Origin: Pseudarthrobacter sulfonivorans
GTDB lineage: Bacteria; Actinomycetota; Actinomycetes; Actinomycetales; Micrococcaceae
Assembly: GCF_024391045.1 (NCBI RefSeq)
Contig: NZ_JANFCZ010000025.1
Span: forward strand, 1 to 63,428
DNA length: 63,428 nucleotides
Reading direction: 5' to 3'
Notes under the pieces: model-generated
Told to the model about the DNA's origin: nothing
What the model saw: only the letters and a program-made list of their open reading frames with translations
Databases searched by the model: none
Part shown: in pieces, positions 9,538 through 18,065 of the stretch
Numbering within the stretch: position 1 is the stretch's first letter
How the letters are laid out: every line of letters starts with the position of its first letter
Translations under genes and position numbers: made by a program

Positions 9538-10734
9538 GTGGCAGTTTCCCCCCTTGTCTGGACCCTGACCATCGCGGGAATCGCTGGCCTGCTGGCCTTC
9601 GATTACTTCTTCCATGTCCGGAAGGCGCACACTCCTTCACTGAAGGAATCGTCCATCTGGTCCGCCGTCTACGTGAGCATCGCGCTGATCTTTGGCCTTG
9701 GTGTGCTGCTGTTTGGCGGCACCACCATGGGCACCGAATACTTTGCGGGCTATGTCACGGAGAAGGCCCTGTCCGTGGACAACCTCTTTGTGTTCCTGAT
9801 CATCATGTCCAGCTTCAAAGTCCCCCGCGCGGACCAGCAGAAGGTGCTGCTGTTCGGCATCGTCTTCTCCCTGATGGCCCGCACCGCCTTTATCTTCCTC
9901 GGCGCCGCACTGATCAACAGTTTCGCGTGGGTGTTCTACATCTTCGGGCTCATCCTGCTGGTCACGGCAGGCAACCTGCTCAAGCCCGATGACCACGAGG
10001 ACGACAGCGAAGGCCTGGTGGTTCGGCTCGCCAAACGTTTCCTCCCGGCGTCGCAGCACTATGACGGCGACAAGCTGTTCACCGTCGAAAACGGCAAGCG
10101 GGTCCTGACCCCGATGCTCCTGGTGATGGTGGCGATTGGCGGCACCGACCTCCTGTTTGCGCTGGACTCCATCCCTGCGATCTTCGGGCTCACGCAAAAC
10201 GTCTTCATCGTCTTCACTGCCACCGCGTTCTCACTGATGGGCCTGCGCCAGCTGTTCTTCCTGATTGACGGGCTGCTGGACCGGCTCATCTTCCTCGCCT
10301 ACGGGCTCGCGGCGATCCTGGGCTTCATCGGCGTGAAGCTCATCCTCCATGCACTGCACGAGAACAACTTGCCGTTCATCAACGACGGCGAGCCCGTCAA
10401 GGTGGTCGAAGTCAGCACCGGAGTCTCCCTGACGGTGATCCTGGGAGTCCTGGTGGTTACCATCCTGGCCTCCATCTTCAGCCCCAAAGGCAAGGCCAAG
10501 AACGCAGTGTCCGGCGCCAGGCGGCACGCTGTTGAGTACCTGGACCTGAACTACGAGACGGACATGGCCGAGCGGGACAAGATTTTCGCCAAGATGGTGT
10601 GGGAGGAAGACCAGATCCGCAAGCTTCCGGAGAAGTACAAGCGGCTGGTCCGCAACGAAACCGAGTTCATGGACCTCATCCGCAGCGCCCACGCCGAGCA
10701 CGACAAAGCCCAGGTGCGGGCCGCGAACTCCTAA
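9538..10734 (+). CDS. TerC-family metal-ion exporter
   Basis: The 398-residue protein has seven to nine membrane helices and the TerC/Alx hallmarks: EKALSVDNLFVFLIIMSSF, with acidic residues in the membrane, and the internal duplicate GGTDLLFALDSIPAIFGLT. Alx and TerC proteins export Mn(II) or protect the secretion machinery from mismetallation; tellurite resistance is the historical phenotype. A basic cytoplasmic tail (about 325-398) follows the last helix. Translation starts at a GTG, with AAAGG upstream, 38 bases after the recQ-like stop, so the two may be cotranscribed. Confidence 0.9.
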   Translation: MAVSPLVWTLTIAGIAGLLAFDYFFHVRKAHTPSLKESSIWSAVYVSIALIFGLGVLLFGGTTMGTEYFAGYVTEKALSVDNLFVFLIIMSSFKVPRADQQKVLLFGIVFSLMARTAFIFLGAALINSFAWVFYIFGLILLVTAGNLLKPDDHEDDSEGLVVRLAKRFLPASQHYDGDKLFTVENGKRVLTPMLLVMVAIGGTDLLFALDSIPAIFGLTQNVFIVFTATAFSLMGLRQLFFLIDGLLDRLIFLAYGLAAILGFIGVKLILHALHENNLPFINDGEPVKVVEVSTGVSLTVILGVLVVTILASIFSPKGKAKNAVSGARRHAVEYLDLNYETDMAERDKIFAKMVWEEDQIRKLPEKYKRLVRNETEFMDLIRSAHAEHDKAQVRAANS

Positions 10735-10771
10735 CGGGCACGGCTTATCAGGCACGGCTTAATGCAACGCA

Positions 10772-10820
10772 GGGTCACTTAATGCCCTCCGGGACGCCCT
10801 GGAGCAGCATGGAGTGACCC
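10772..10820. terminator. Inverted repeat after terC
   Basis: GGGTCACT (10772-10779) and AGTGACCC (10813-10820) form an 8-bp stem around a 33-base GC-rich loop that contains a smaller CCTCCGGG fold. It lies between terC and the nuclease-helicase gene and could end terC transcription. There is no T-run. Just upstream, GGCACGGCTTA is repeated directly at 10737-10747 and 10751-10761. Confidence 0.4.
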
Positions 10821-10902
10821 CGGGTTGTCAGTCCCTGTTGATAGATTCAAAGCGTGGCCGGGGGAAGCCTCCTCCGGCCAGGGAAATCAATGGGGAGGCC
10901 CC

Positions 10903-13900
10903 GTGTTTCTGCTCGATCCGGCCACTGAGACTGGCGCTCCGGACCTGGTGTTTTCCGCCAGCGATCTGGTGGCCGCCAGCGAGTGTGAGTACCGCACACT
11001 GCGCGTCCTGGATGAGAAGCTGGGCCGCTCCCCCAAAGCCGAATTTCCCGACGACGAGATGCAGCGCCGGGCCGGGACGCTCGGTGACCGGCACGAGGCG
11101 AAAGTCCTGGCCGGGTTGGTCGCGAAGTACGGCCTGTGGGAGGCCGGCCGTGGTGCGGGGGTGTATTCCCTCGAGCGAGGGGACAACACCCGCGGGGACC
11201 TGCTCGCCAAGCACGCCGAGACCGAACTGGCGCTCCGGGCCGGAGCGGACGTGGTCTTCCAGGCCACCTTCTTCGACGGCGAGTTCCTGGGCTACGCCGA
11301 CTTCATCGTAAATGAGGCCGCCGGCACCGGCAGCCTTGGCCGCTACGAGGTGTGGGACACCAAGCTTGCCCGGCATGCCAAGGTGGGCGCGCTGCTGCAA
11401 CTGGCGGCCTACGGCGATCAACTTATCGGCATGGGCCTGGACCCGTCGCCCCGGGTCACCCTGGTCCTGGGCGCAGTGGTCGACGGTGACTACGTCCGCA
11501 GCCACCACTCCCTGCCGGACCTGCTGCCCGTGTTCCGCGAGCGCCGCGACCGCTTCCGCGATCTGACCGCCGCCCACCGGGCGCAGGATTCGGCGGTGCA
11601 GTGGCAGCAACCGGGCGTCACGCACTGCGGCCGCTGCAACTACTGCGCCGAGCAGGTCCAGGCTCACCGCGATCTCCTGATGGTGGGCGGCATGAGCACC
11701 CTCCGGCGCAAGAAGCTCATGGCCGAAGGCATCACCACCATCGATGCGCTGGCCGACCTCCCGCCGGGTAGGGCCTCGGGCTCGGTGGTCAGGCTCCGCG
11801 ACCAGGCCCGGATGCAGCTGGGCCGGGACCTGCCCGACGGGTCCCGCACGTTCACCAAGGACGGCGAGGACCACACGGTCACCTTCAAGGTCCTGCCGGA
11901 GAACGCCCTGGGCACCATTCCGGCGCCCAGCCCCGGCGATATCTTCTTCGACTTCGAAGGCGATCCGCTCTGGCAGGACCCGGCCACCAGCCAGTGGGGC
12001 CTGGAGTACCTGTTCGGCGTGGTCGAGGCACCCGTGGATCCGGCCGATATGTCGGAGGACAGCTCACGTGTCGGGCCGAAGGGTGCCGGCAAGCCGGTGT
12101 TCCGGCCGTTCTGGGCGCATTCCCGCAACCAGGAGCGGCAGGCCTTCCTGGAGTTCCTGGCCTATGTGGAAGAACGCCGCGGGCGGTACCCCGACATGCA
12201 CGTCTACCACTACGCCGCGTATGAGAAATCGGCGCTGCGGAACCTGTCGGTGCGGCATCTGGCCGGCGAGGACATCGTGGACAACTGGCTCCGTGAGGGG
12301 GTGCTGGTGGATCTCTACGCAACGGCCCGGCATTCGCTCAGGATCTCCGAGCCGTCCTACTCCATCAAGAAACTCGAGCCGCTGTATATGGGAGAGAACC
12401 TGCGCTCCGGCGACGTGAAGGACGCCGGCGCCTCGGTGGTGGCCTATGCCGCCTACTGCGCGGCCCGGGACGGTGGCGACACCGCCGAGGCGGCCACAAT
12501 CCTCGCCTCAATTTCCGATTACAACGAGTACGACTGCCTCTCCACCCTCCGGCTGCGGGACTGGCTGCTGGGACTGCGTGACTCCGTTTCCCCTCGCCGC
12601 CACCCTGCGGGCGTGGGCCCGGGAACGGGGAAAATGGACGACGGCGGCACACCGCTCCGGCTCCAACCTGACCTTCCGCAGGGTCCCGAGGTTCACGAAG
12701 CGCAGCCCACCCCCGGCGAGCTCAGGCTCCAGAAGTACCTGGCCACGCTCCCCGACACCAGGCCCTGGACCCCCGACGAACGGGCCATTGCCATGGTGGC
12801 TGCGGCCACCGGGTACCACCGACGGGAACGGAAGCAGTTCTGGTGGGAACACTTCGACCGCACGGAAGCCGAAATTGACCGCTGGTCCGATCACCGGAAC
12901 GTATTTGTAGTGGACACCGCGGAGGTAGTGGCGGACTGGGCGCTGGCCAAACCCACTGTCCGGATGCGGACCCGCACGCTCAGGCTGACCGGAACCATGA
13001 GCGAAGGCTCCGACTTCAAACCGGGCAGCACCTGGTGCCGGCTTTATGACTCCCCGCTCCCGGACGGCCTGCAGGAGTCGTCCGGAACCACCGGCCGGGG
13101 CTTCACCTTCGGCACCCTGGTGACGGCGGTGGAGGACCACCCCCGGATCCCCGGTCAGAGCATCATCACCATCGAGGAGAAGGAAACCGGCAAAGTCCCC
13201 GCGTACCCCCACATGCCGGTGGCCCTCACCGAGGACCAGCCGGTCCGCACAGCCAGCATCGAAGCCGCGCTGGCGGAACTTGCCGAGCGGGTGGGTGCCG
13301 CTGTTCCCTGCCTCCCCCGCCATCCCGGCGTCGACATCCTCCGCAAACTCCCGCCGCGCTTCCGCTCACTCTCCGGCCCCGCCCCGGCGGGAGGCGGCAG
13401 CCCCGAAACAGCCGGCTCCGGCGCGGCGGATTACGCCGGCGCCATCACCGCCTCGCTGCTGGACCTCGATCATTCGTACCTTGCCGTGCAGGGCCCTCCC
13501 GGGACCGGGAAAACCTACGTGGGTTCCCATGTCATTGCCGGCCTGGTCTCGCGCGGCTGGAAAATCGGTGTGGTGGGCCAGTCGCATGCCGTCGTGGAAA
13601 ACATGCTTCGCACTGCCATCGAATCGGCCGGAGTGGATCCCTCCCGGGTGGCCAAGAAGGTGGTCGGCGCCCATGCCGTGCCGTGGCACCGGAAGAAGGA
13701 CGACGACGTCGCAGCCCTGCTGGCCTCCCCCGGCGGTGCACTGGTGGGCGGCACCGCCTGGACGATGACCGGAAAGTCGGTCCCTGCAGGATCGCTGGAC
13801 CTGTTGGTGATTGACGAGGCGGGGCAGTTCTCACTGGCCAACACCCTGGCAGTGGCCCGCGCGGCCAAACGACTGCTGCTCCTGGGCGATCCCCAGCAGC

Positions 13901-14637
13901 TGCCCCAGGTCAGCCAGGGCGCGCACCCTGAGCCCGTGGATGAGTCGGCGCTGGGCTGGCTCGCCGCCGGACACGCCACCCTCCCGGAAAACCTGGGTTA
14001 TTTCCTGGCCGACAGCTGGCGGATGCACCCCGAGCTGTGCCGTGCCGTGTCCGTGCTCAGCTATGACGGCAAGCTCGAGTCGGCGCCCGCTGCCTCACTG
14101 CGGAGCCTGGCGGGGCTGCCTGCTGGAGTCGAGACCGTCTTCGTGCCGCACACCGGCAACACCACGTCTTCCGTGGAGGAAGCAGCCGAGGTTGTCCGGC
14201 AGGCGCAGCGGCACATCGGGCTGAAATGGATTCCCGGCGGCGACCAGCCCGCCCGGCCACTGACCGCCGAGGACATCCTGGTGGTGGCGGCCTACAACGC
14301 GCAGGTCCAGCTGATCCGGCAGGAACTGCAGGTGGCGGACCTGGCCGGTGTCAGGGTGGGCACGGTGGACAAGTTCCAGGGCCAGCAGGCCCCAGTAGTT
14401 GTGGTTTCCATGGCATGCTCCGCGGTGGCTGAGGCCCCGCGGGGGGCCGAGTTCCTGCTCAACCGGAACCGAATCAACGTAGCTGTGTCCCGGGGGCAAT
14501 GGCGGGCAGTGATCGTCCGCTCGCCCGAGCTCACCAACTACATGCCGTCCAAACCTGCGGCGCTCGAGGAACTCGGTGCGTTCCTTGGCCTGAGCCCCGG
14601 CAAAAGTGCGGCCAAGCCACCGGCAACGCCCCGGTAG
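10903..14637 (+). CDS. TM0106-type RecB-like nuclease fused to superfamily I helicase
   Basis: This protein of about 1244 residues joins several modules. A RecB-like nuclease comes first, with a WDTKLARHAKVGALLQLAAY motif, then a four-cysteine segment (HCGRCNYCAEQ). A middle RNase H-like domain shows FFDFEGDPLW, HYAAYEKSAL and EYDCLSTLRLRDWL. The C-terminal helicase has Walker A GPPGTGKT, DEAG in VIDEAGQF, GDPQQLPQ, KFQGQQAPVVVVS and NVAVSRGQWRAV. Such proteins are thought to act in DNA or RNA-DNA processing. I chose the GTG at 10903 because GGGGAGG precedes it; a TTG at 10825 is in frame upstream. Confidence 0.9.
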   Translation: MFLLDPATETGAPDLVFSASDLVAASECEYRTLRVLDEKLGRSPKAEFPDDEMQRRAGTLGDRHEAKVLAGLVAKYGLWEAGRGAGVYSLERGDNTRGDLLAKHAETELALRAGADVVFQATFFDGEFLGYADFIVNEAAGTGSLGRYEVWDTKLARHAKVGALLQLAAYGDQLIGMGLDPSPRVTLVLGAVVDGDYVRSHHSLPDLLPVFRERRDRFRDLTAAHRAQDSAVQWQQPGVTHCGRCNYCAEQVQAHRDLLMVGGMSTLRRKKLMAEGITTIDALADLPPGRASGSVVRLRDQARMQLGRDLPDGSRTFTKDGEDHTVTFKVLPENALGTIPAPSPGDIFFDFEGDPLWQDPATSQWGLEYLFGVVEAPVDPADMSEDSSRVGPKGAGKPVFRPFWAHSRNQERQAFLEFLAYVEERRGRYPDMHVYHYAAYEKSALRNLSVRHLAGEDIVDNWLREGVLVDLYATARHSLRISEPSYSIKKLEPLYMGENLRSGDVKDAGASVVAYAAYCAARDGGDTAEAATILASISDYNEYDCLSTLRLRDWLLGLRDSVSPRRHPAGVGPGTGKMDDGGTPLRLQPDLPQGPEVHEAQPTPGELRLQKYLATLPDTRPWTPDERAIAMVAAATGYHRRERKQFWWEHFDRTEAEIDRWSDHRNVFVVDTAEVVADWALAKPTVRMRTRTLRLTGTMSEGSDFKPGSTWCRLYDSPLPDGLQESSGTTGRGFTFGTLVTAVEDHPRIPGQSIITIEEKETGKVPAYPHMPVALTEDQPVRTASIEAALAELAERVGAAVPCLPRHPGVDILRKLPPRFRSLSGPAPAGGGSPETAGSGAADYAGAITASLLDLDHSYLAVQGPPGTGKTYVGSHVIAGLVSRGWKIGVVGQSHAVVENMLRTAIESAGVDPSRVAKKVVGAHAVPWHRKKDDDVAALLASPGGALVGGTAWTMTGKSVPAGSLDLLVIDEAGQFSLANTLAVARAAKRLLLLGDPQQLPQVSQGAHPEPVDESALGWLAAGHATLPENLGYFLADSWRMHPELCRAVSVLSYDGKLESAPAASLRSLAGLPAGVETVFVPHTGNTTSSVEEAAEVVRQAQRHIGLKWIPGGDQPARPLTAEDILVVAAYNAQVQLIRQELQVADLAGVRVGTVDKFQGQQAPVVVVSMACSAVAEAPRGAEFLLNRNRINVAVSRGQWRAVIVRSPELTNYMPSKPAALEELGAFLGLSPGKSAAKPPATPR

Positions 14638-14676
14638 CCGCCCGTGTGCTGACGGCCGGCAGGGTAAGTTCAATAG

Positions 14677-15912
14677 GTGACATCCCAGACCAACAAGCTG
14701 CCTGTCGGCGCCCTGATCGTCCTCGCTGCCATCGGCTTCACAGCCATTACCACCGAGCTCCTGCCGTCAGGCCTGCTGCCCCGGATCAGCGCTGACTTCA
14801 AGGTTTCGGAGGCAACGGCCGGCTACCTGACCGCAGGTTACGCGGCCATCATTGTGGTCACCGTCATCCCGCTGTCCATGGCCCTGGCGCGTATTCCGCG
14901 GCACTTCCTGCTCATCGCACTGATCCTGGCCTTCGCCGCGAGCAACGCTCTGGTGGCGGTGGTCACCGACTTCGGGGCCGCAATGGGTTCACGGGTTGTG
15001 GGCGGCATCGCCCACGGCCTGCTCTGGTCCGCGATGGCCCCTTTCGTGGCCCGGATTGTTCCGGCGCATCTGGTGGGCAAAGCCCTGGCCATCGTCTTCA
15101 GCGGCAACAGCCTGGGCCTGGCCATCGGAGCGCCGGTCGGCACGGCGCTGGGCAACCTTCTCGGCTGGCGGTCGGCGTTCCTGGTGCTGGCCGGCTCCGG
15201 TGTGGTGCTGGCCCTCCTCGCGGTCTGGCTGCTTCCCCCGGTGCGGCGCCTTCCGGACGCTCCGCACCCGTCGCTCCGGAAAGCGATCGGCCAGCCCGGC
15301 GTCAAGATCGTGGCCATCGGCTGGCCGCTGATGCTGATGGCCCACTTCGCCCTGTTCACCTACATTGCCCCGTTCCTGCGCGAGGTCCGGCTCCCCGATT
15401 TCAGCATCCCGCTGTCCATCAGCATCCTGGGCGTTGCCGGCCTGGTGGGAATCTGGATCGCCGGCATCACCGTGGATTCAAAGCCGCGGCGGTGGCACCT
15501 CATCACCGTCGCCGGCGTGGTGCTGTCGCTGCTGCTTCTGCCGTTGGTGGGGACCGCCCTGCCCGGCGTGACGCTTGCCGGTATGTCCGGCGCAGACCTG
15601 GCGCTGCCGGCTGCCTTGGTCCTGATGTTCGTGTGGGGCACAGGCATCGGCGCCATGGGAATCTACAACCAGTCCGCCATCCTTCGGGCCGGCGGCGAGT
15701 ACCGGGATGCCGCCAACGGCCTGACCGTGCTGACCATCCAGGTGGGCATCACCATCGGCGCCATGTTCGGGGCCGCCGCTTTGACCTGGGCCGGACCTGC
15801 GTTGGTCCCTGTCGCGGCGGCCATTCCTGCCACCATCGCGTTTGTGCTGATCCTGATGGGGCGGCGGCACGCCTACCCGCCGGGGCCGAAGGAACGAGTC
15901 AGCGGGCCCTGA
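14677..15912 (+). CDS. MFS transporter (AraJ/SotB/Cmx-like)
   Basis: The 411-residue protein has twelve predicted helices. The first is ALIVLAAIGFTAITTELLPSGLLP, with the TTELLPxGLLP motif typical of sugar-efflux and chloramphenicol-efflux MFS proteins (SotB, AraJ, Cmx). Later motifs include GSRVVGGIAHGLLWSAMAPFVAR and NSLGLAIGAPVGTALGNLLGW. Likely a proton-driven exporter of sugars or a drug; the substrate cannot be told. GTG start. The 3' end overlaps the convergent acylphosphatase gene by 14 bases. Confidence 0.85.
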   Translation: MTSQTNKLPVGALIVLAAIGFTAITTELLPSGLLPRISADFKVSEATAGYLTAGYAAIIVVTVIPLSMALARIPRHFLLIALILAFAASNALVAVVTDFGAAMGSRVVGGIAHGLLWSAMAPFVARIVPAHLVGKALAIVFSGNSLGLAIGAPVGTALGNLLGWRSAFLVLAGSGVVLALLAVWLLPPVRRLPDAPHPSLRKAIGQPGVKIVAIGWPLMLMAHFALFTYIAPFLREVRLPDFSIPLSISILGVAGLVGIWIAGITVDSKPRRWHLITVAGVVLSLLLLPLVGTALPGVTLAGMSGADLALPAALVLMFVWGTGIGAMGIYNQSAILRAGGEYRDAANGLTVLTIQVGITIGAMFGAAALTWAGPALVPVAAAIPATIAFVLILMGRRHAYPPGPKERVSGP

Positions 15913-16195
15913 AATCGCGAAAAGACCCGTCGGCGTCGGTGATGGCCTCTTCCACCCGTTCCACCCGCCCTGGCGCGTTCTCCGACCTCAGCCAGTCCAG
16001 CAGCTGGCGCACCTGTTCCTGCGGCCCTTCGGCAACCACGGACACAGACCCGTCGGCGAGGTTCTTCACCACTCCCGTGAGCGCCAGCTCATCGGCTTTG
16101 CCCATGGTCCAGAAACGGAATCCGACCCCCTGCACCACGCCGAAGACGCGGGCAGAGAGCCGGATATCGCCCCCTGAGGGGCTTCCACTGCTCAT
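15899..16195 (-). CDS. acyP: Acylphosphatase
   Basis: The 98-residue alpha/beta protein hydrolyses acyl phosphates such as 1,3-bisphosphoglycerate. Both family signatures are visible: RVFGVVQGVGFRFW, with the catalytic Arg of the phosphate loop, and the catalytic Asn in TGVVKNLADGSVSVVAEG. Length matches the family. Its ATG lies five bases after the yceI stop on the same strand, so it is probably translated from the yceI message. The 3' end overlaps the convergent MFS gene. Confidence 0.95.
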   Translation of the reverse strand: MSSGSPSGGDIRLSARVFGVVQGVGFRFWTMGKADELALTGVVKNLADGSVSVVAEGPQEQVRQLLDWLRSENAPGRVERVEEAITDADGSFRDFRAR

Positions 16196-16200
16196 GGCAC

Positions 16201-16746
16201 TCAGGCCTGCTTGACCAGCGCTGCTTCGACGTTGATCTTGACCTTGTCGCTGACCAGCAGGCCGCCGGCCTCCAGCGCGGCGTTCCAGGTCAGGCCGAAT
16301 TCCTTGCGGCTGATGTCGGTCTCAGCGGAGAAACCGGCGCGGGTTGCACCGAACGGGTCAACAGCGACCCCGGTGAATTCGACTTCCAGTTCCACCGGCT
16401 TGCTGACGCCGCGGATGGTGAGATCGCCGGTGAGGGTGTAATCCTCGCCGTCGCCTTCCACTGACGTGGCACGGAAGGTCATCTCCGGGTATTGCTCCAC
16501 GTCGAAGAAATCAGGGCCCTTGACGTGCCCGTCGCGGTTGGCGTCGCCGGATTCGAAGCTTGCGGTTTTGACTGTGGCGTGAAGCGAGGCCTCGGCCAGG
16601 GAATCGCCAACGCGGGCCTCCGCCGAAGCATCGGTGAAGCGGCCGCGGACCTTGCTGATGCCTGCGTGGCGGACTGTGAAGCCGATCTCGCTGTGTGACA
16701 TGTCGAGGGTCCAAACGCCCGGTGTCAGGCCTGAGGGAAGGGTCAC
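16201..16746 (-). CDS. YceI-family lipid-binding protein
   Basis: The 181-residue protein is a lipocalin-like barrel that binds isoprenoids or lipids. Signatures are TLDMSHSEIGFTVRHAGISKVRGRF at the N-terminus, SFESGDANRDGHVKGPDFFDVEQYPEMTF in the middle and LTGDLTIRGVSKPVEL near the end. No signal peptide is visible, so it is cytoplasmic, as in many actinobacterial members. I chose the GTG at 16746 because AAGGAG lies eight bases upstream. Longer readings would run through the hairpin at 16775-16809. The acylphosphatase gene follows after five bases. Confidence 0.95.
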   Translation of the reverse strand: MTLPSGLTPGVWTLDMSHSEIGFTVRHAGISKVRGRFTDASAEARVGDSLAEASLHATVKTASFESGDANRDGHVKGPDFFDVEQYPEMTFRATSVEGDGEDYTLTGDLTIRGVSKPVELEVEFTGVAVDPFGATRAGFSAETDISRKEFGLTWNAALEAGGLLVSDKVKINVEAALVKQA

Positions 16747-16774
16747 TTTTGCATCTCCTTGTATTCGGAAACAG

Positions 16775-16809
16775 ATGTGGGAACCAGCCAGTACGGCCGG
16801 TTCCCACAT
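16775..16809 (-). promoter_or_regulatory. Hairpin in the yceI leader region
   Basis: Arms of 15 bases (16775-16789 and 16795-16809) pair with one mismatch around the five-base loop AGTAC. The element lies between the X25 gene and yceI on the minus strand, 14 bases upstream of the yceI ribosome-binding site. It could terminate the X25 transcript or act as an attenuator of yceI. Confidence 0.6.
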
Positions 16810-16820
16810 TGCTTCACTCA

Positions 16821-16839
16821 GGAGTTTTTGTCCAGATAA
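16821..16839. repeat. Dispersed 19-base motif, copy 1
   Basis: GGAGTTTTTGTCCAGATAA matches 18 of 19 bases at 53561-53579, and its core GAGTTTTTGTCC reappears inverted at 53612-53623. It lies 11 bases from the yceI-leader hairpin and is AT-rich relative to its surroundings. Function unknown. Confidence 0.7.
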
Positions 16840-16892
16840 AGGCGCCTTTTCACCCCATAACGCCCGTAACGTGGACGGAAACTTTGGAGAGG

Positions 16893-17825
16893 TCAGCTGT
16901 TGATGGTGATGTCCCGCGTGCGGTGGTTGTAGCGGATGGTGACGGTGCCGCCATCGTGATGCAGCTCGTGGTTGGCACCATCGAAGGCACCGAAGGCGCC
17001 GTAGTTTTCGGCCCACGAACGGTTCAGCGCAATCTTGAACGTGTAGTAGCCGGCAGGCAGTTCGGTGCTCTTCGTCCACAGCTGCGAGCTGAAGTCGAAG
17101 TCCATCTGAGACTCGTCATACTGCGGCGCCCAGTTCTCCGGAGCACCCAGGAGGGTGTTGAAGTCACCGGCCACGGCCACGGCTTCAGGCTGCGGGAAGG
17201 TTTCCTCATCCGGGCCTTCCAGCGGCTCGGCCGCGGCTTTGGCCTTCGTGGCGGGTGCCTTCCGGGTCCGGACAGCCTTGACCACCGGCTCCACGGCTTC
17301 CTCGATCAGCTTCGCGGCCTTGCCCACAGCCTCGGCAGCCTTCTTGGCCGGGGCCTTCTTTGCGGGCGCCTTCTTCGCAGGGGCGTCAGCGGCAACGGCC
17401 TTCGCGCCGGCGGTCTTGGCGGCGGCCGCTACCTTGGCGGGTGCCTTCTGCACTGCCGGGGCCGCGGGAAGCGGAGTGTCGGCAGGGACCGGAGTGCCGG
17501 CGTCGAGCGCTGCCGCAAAGGCCTCGCCGGTCGGGAACGCAACGGTGGCGCGCATGCCGTCCTCGGTGATGGTCCAGCCGGAACGGCCCTTGACCAGCCA
17601 GCCGGCCCTGACCAGCTTGGCGGTGGCCGAGGTGAGGGTCTTGTGGCCGCGCGGGATGCCACCGCTGAGCAGCACCGCCTCGTGATCGGTGAAGGGCACG
17701 CGTGCTGTGGCTTCCGCCAGGACTTCCCCGGCGTTGCGTGCTTCGCCGGTCCACGTGCCCTCTGTCAGGACATCCAGCACGGTCTTGAGTCGAAGGTAGG
17801 TGTTTTCTACGGTGGACGTGGCCAT
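16893..17825 (-). CDS. Winged-helix / Ala-Lys linker / X25-like domain fusion
   Basis: The 310-residue protein has three parts. Residues 1-95 look like a winged-helix domain (LRLKTVLDVLTEGTWTGEAR to LVRAGWLVKGRSGWTITEDG). Residues about 105-200 are an alanine/lysine/proline tract with KKAPAKKAPAKK repeats like histone H1 tails. Residues about 210-310 resemble the X25 starch-binding-like module of pullulanases: VAVAGDFNTLLGAPENW, then LPAGYYTFKIALNRSWAENYG and TVTIRYNHRTRDITI. There is no signal peptide or catalytic domain. It may bind DNA and glycan or glycogen, but the role is unknown. Monocistronic, with about 240 bases of upstream non-coding sequence. Confidence 0.7.
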   Translation of the reverse strand: MATSTVENTYLRLKTVLDVLTEGTWTGEARNAGEVLAEATARVPFTDHEAVLLSGGIPRGHKTLTSATAKLVRAGWLVKGRSGWTITEDGMRATVAFPTGEAFAAALDAGTPVPADTPLPAAPAVQKAPAKVAAAAKTAGAKAVAADAPAKKAPAKKAPAKKAAEAVGKAAKLIEEAVEPVVKAVRTRKAPATKAKAAAEPLEGPDEETFPQPEAVAVAGDFNTLLGAPENWAPQYDESQMDFDFSSQLWTKSTELPAGYYTFKIALNRSWAENYGAFGAFDGANHELHHDGGTVTIRYNHRTRDITINS

Positions 17826-18065
17826 GATTCCCCTTAGTGAAGCGATCTGTCTCTAGGCATCTTGCCAAGACGGTATTAAATCGCACGACTTGAAATGGTT
17901 AACTCTGCGTGTCGTGACCGACTATGACGTCGATTACAGCGGAACTGAGGCAGGAGTATCGGCTAGCGGGCTGTTTTCTCAACCCTGGAGCGCCTTTCGG
18001 GGAACCGCCGGTCACTTCCCAGACACGCGCGAGTCCCAGTTTAGCGACCCCCCCCCGGGGCGGAG

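Noticed and set aside
17340..17420. Repeated GCC/AAG-type codons as a DNA tandem repeat
   Set aside because: They encode the KKAPAKK protein linker of the X25 gene and vary at the DNA level.
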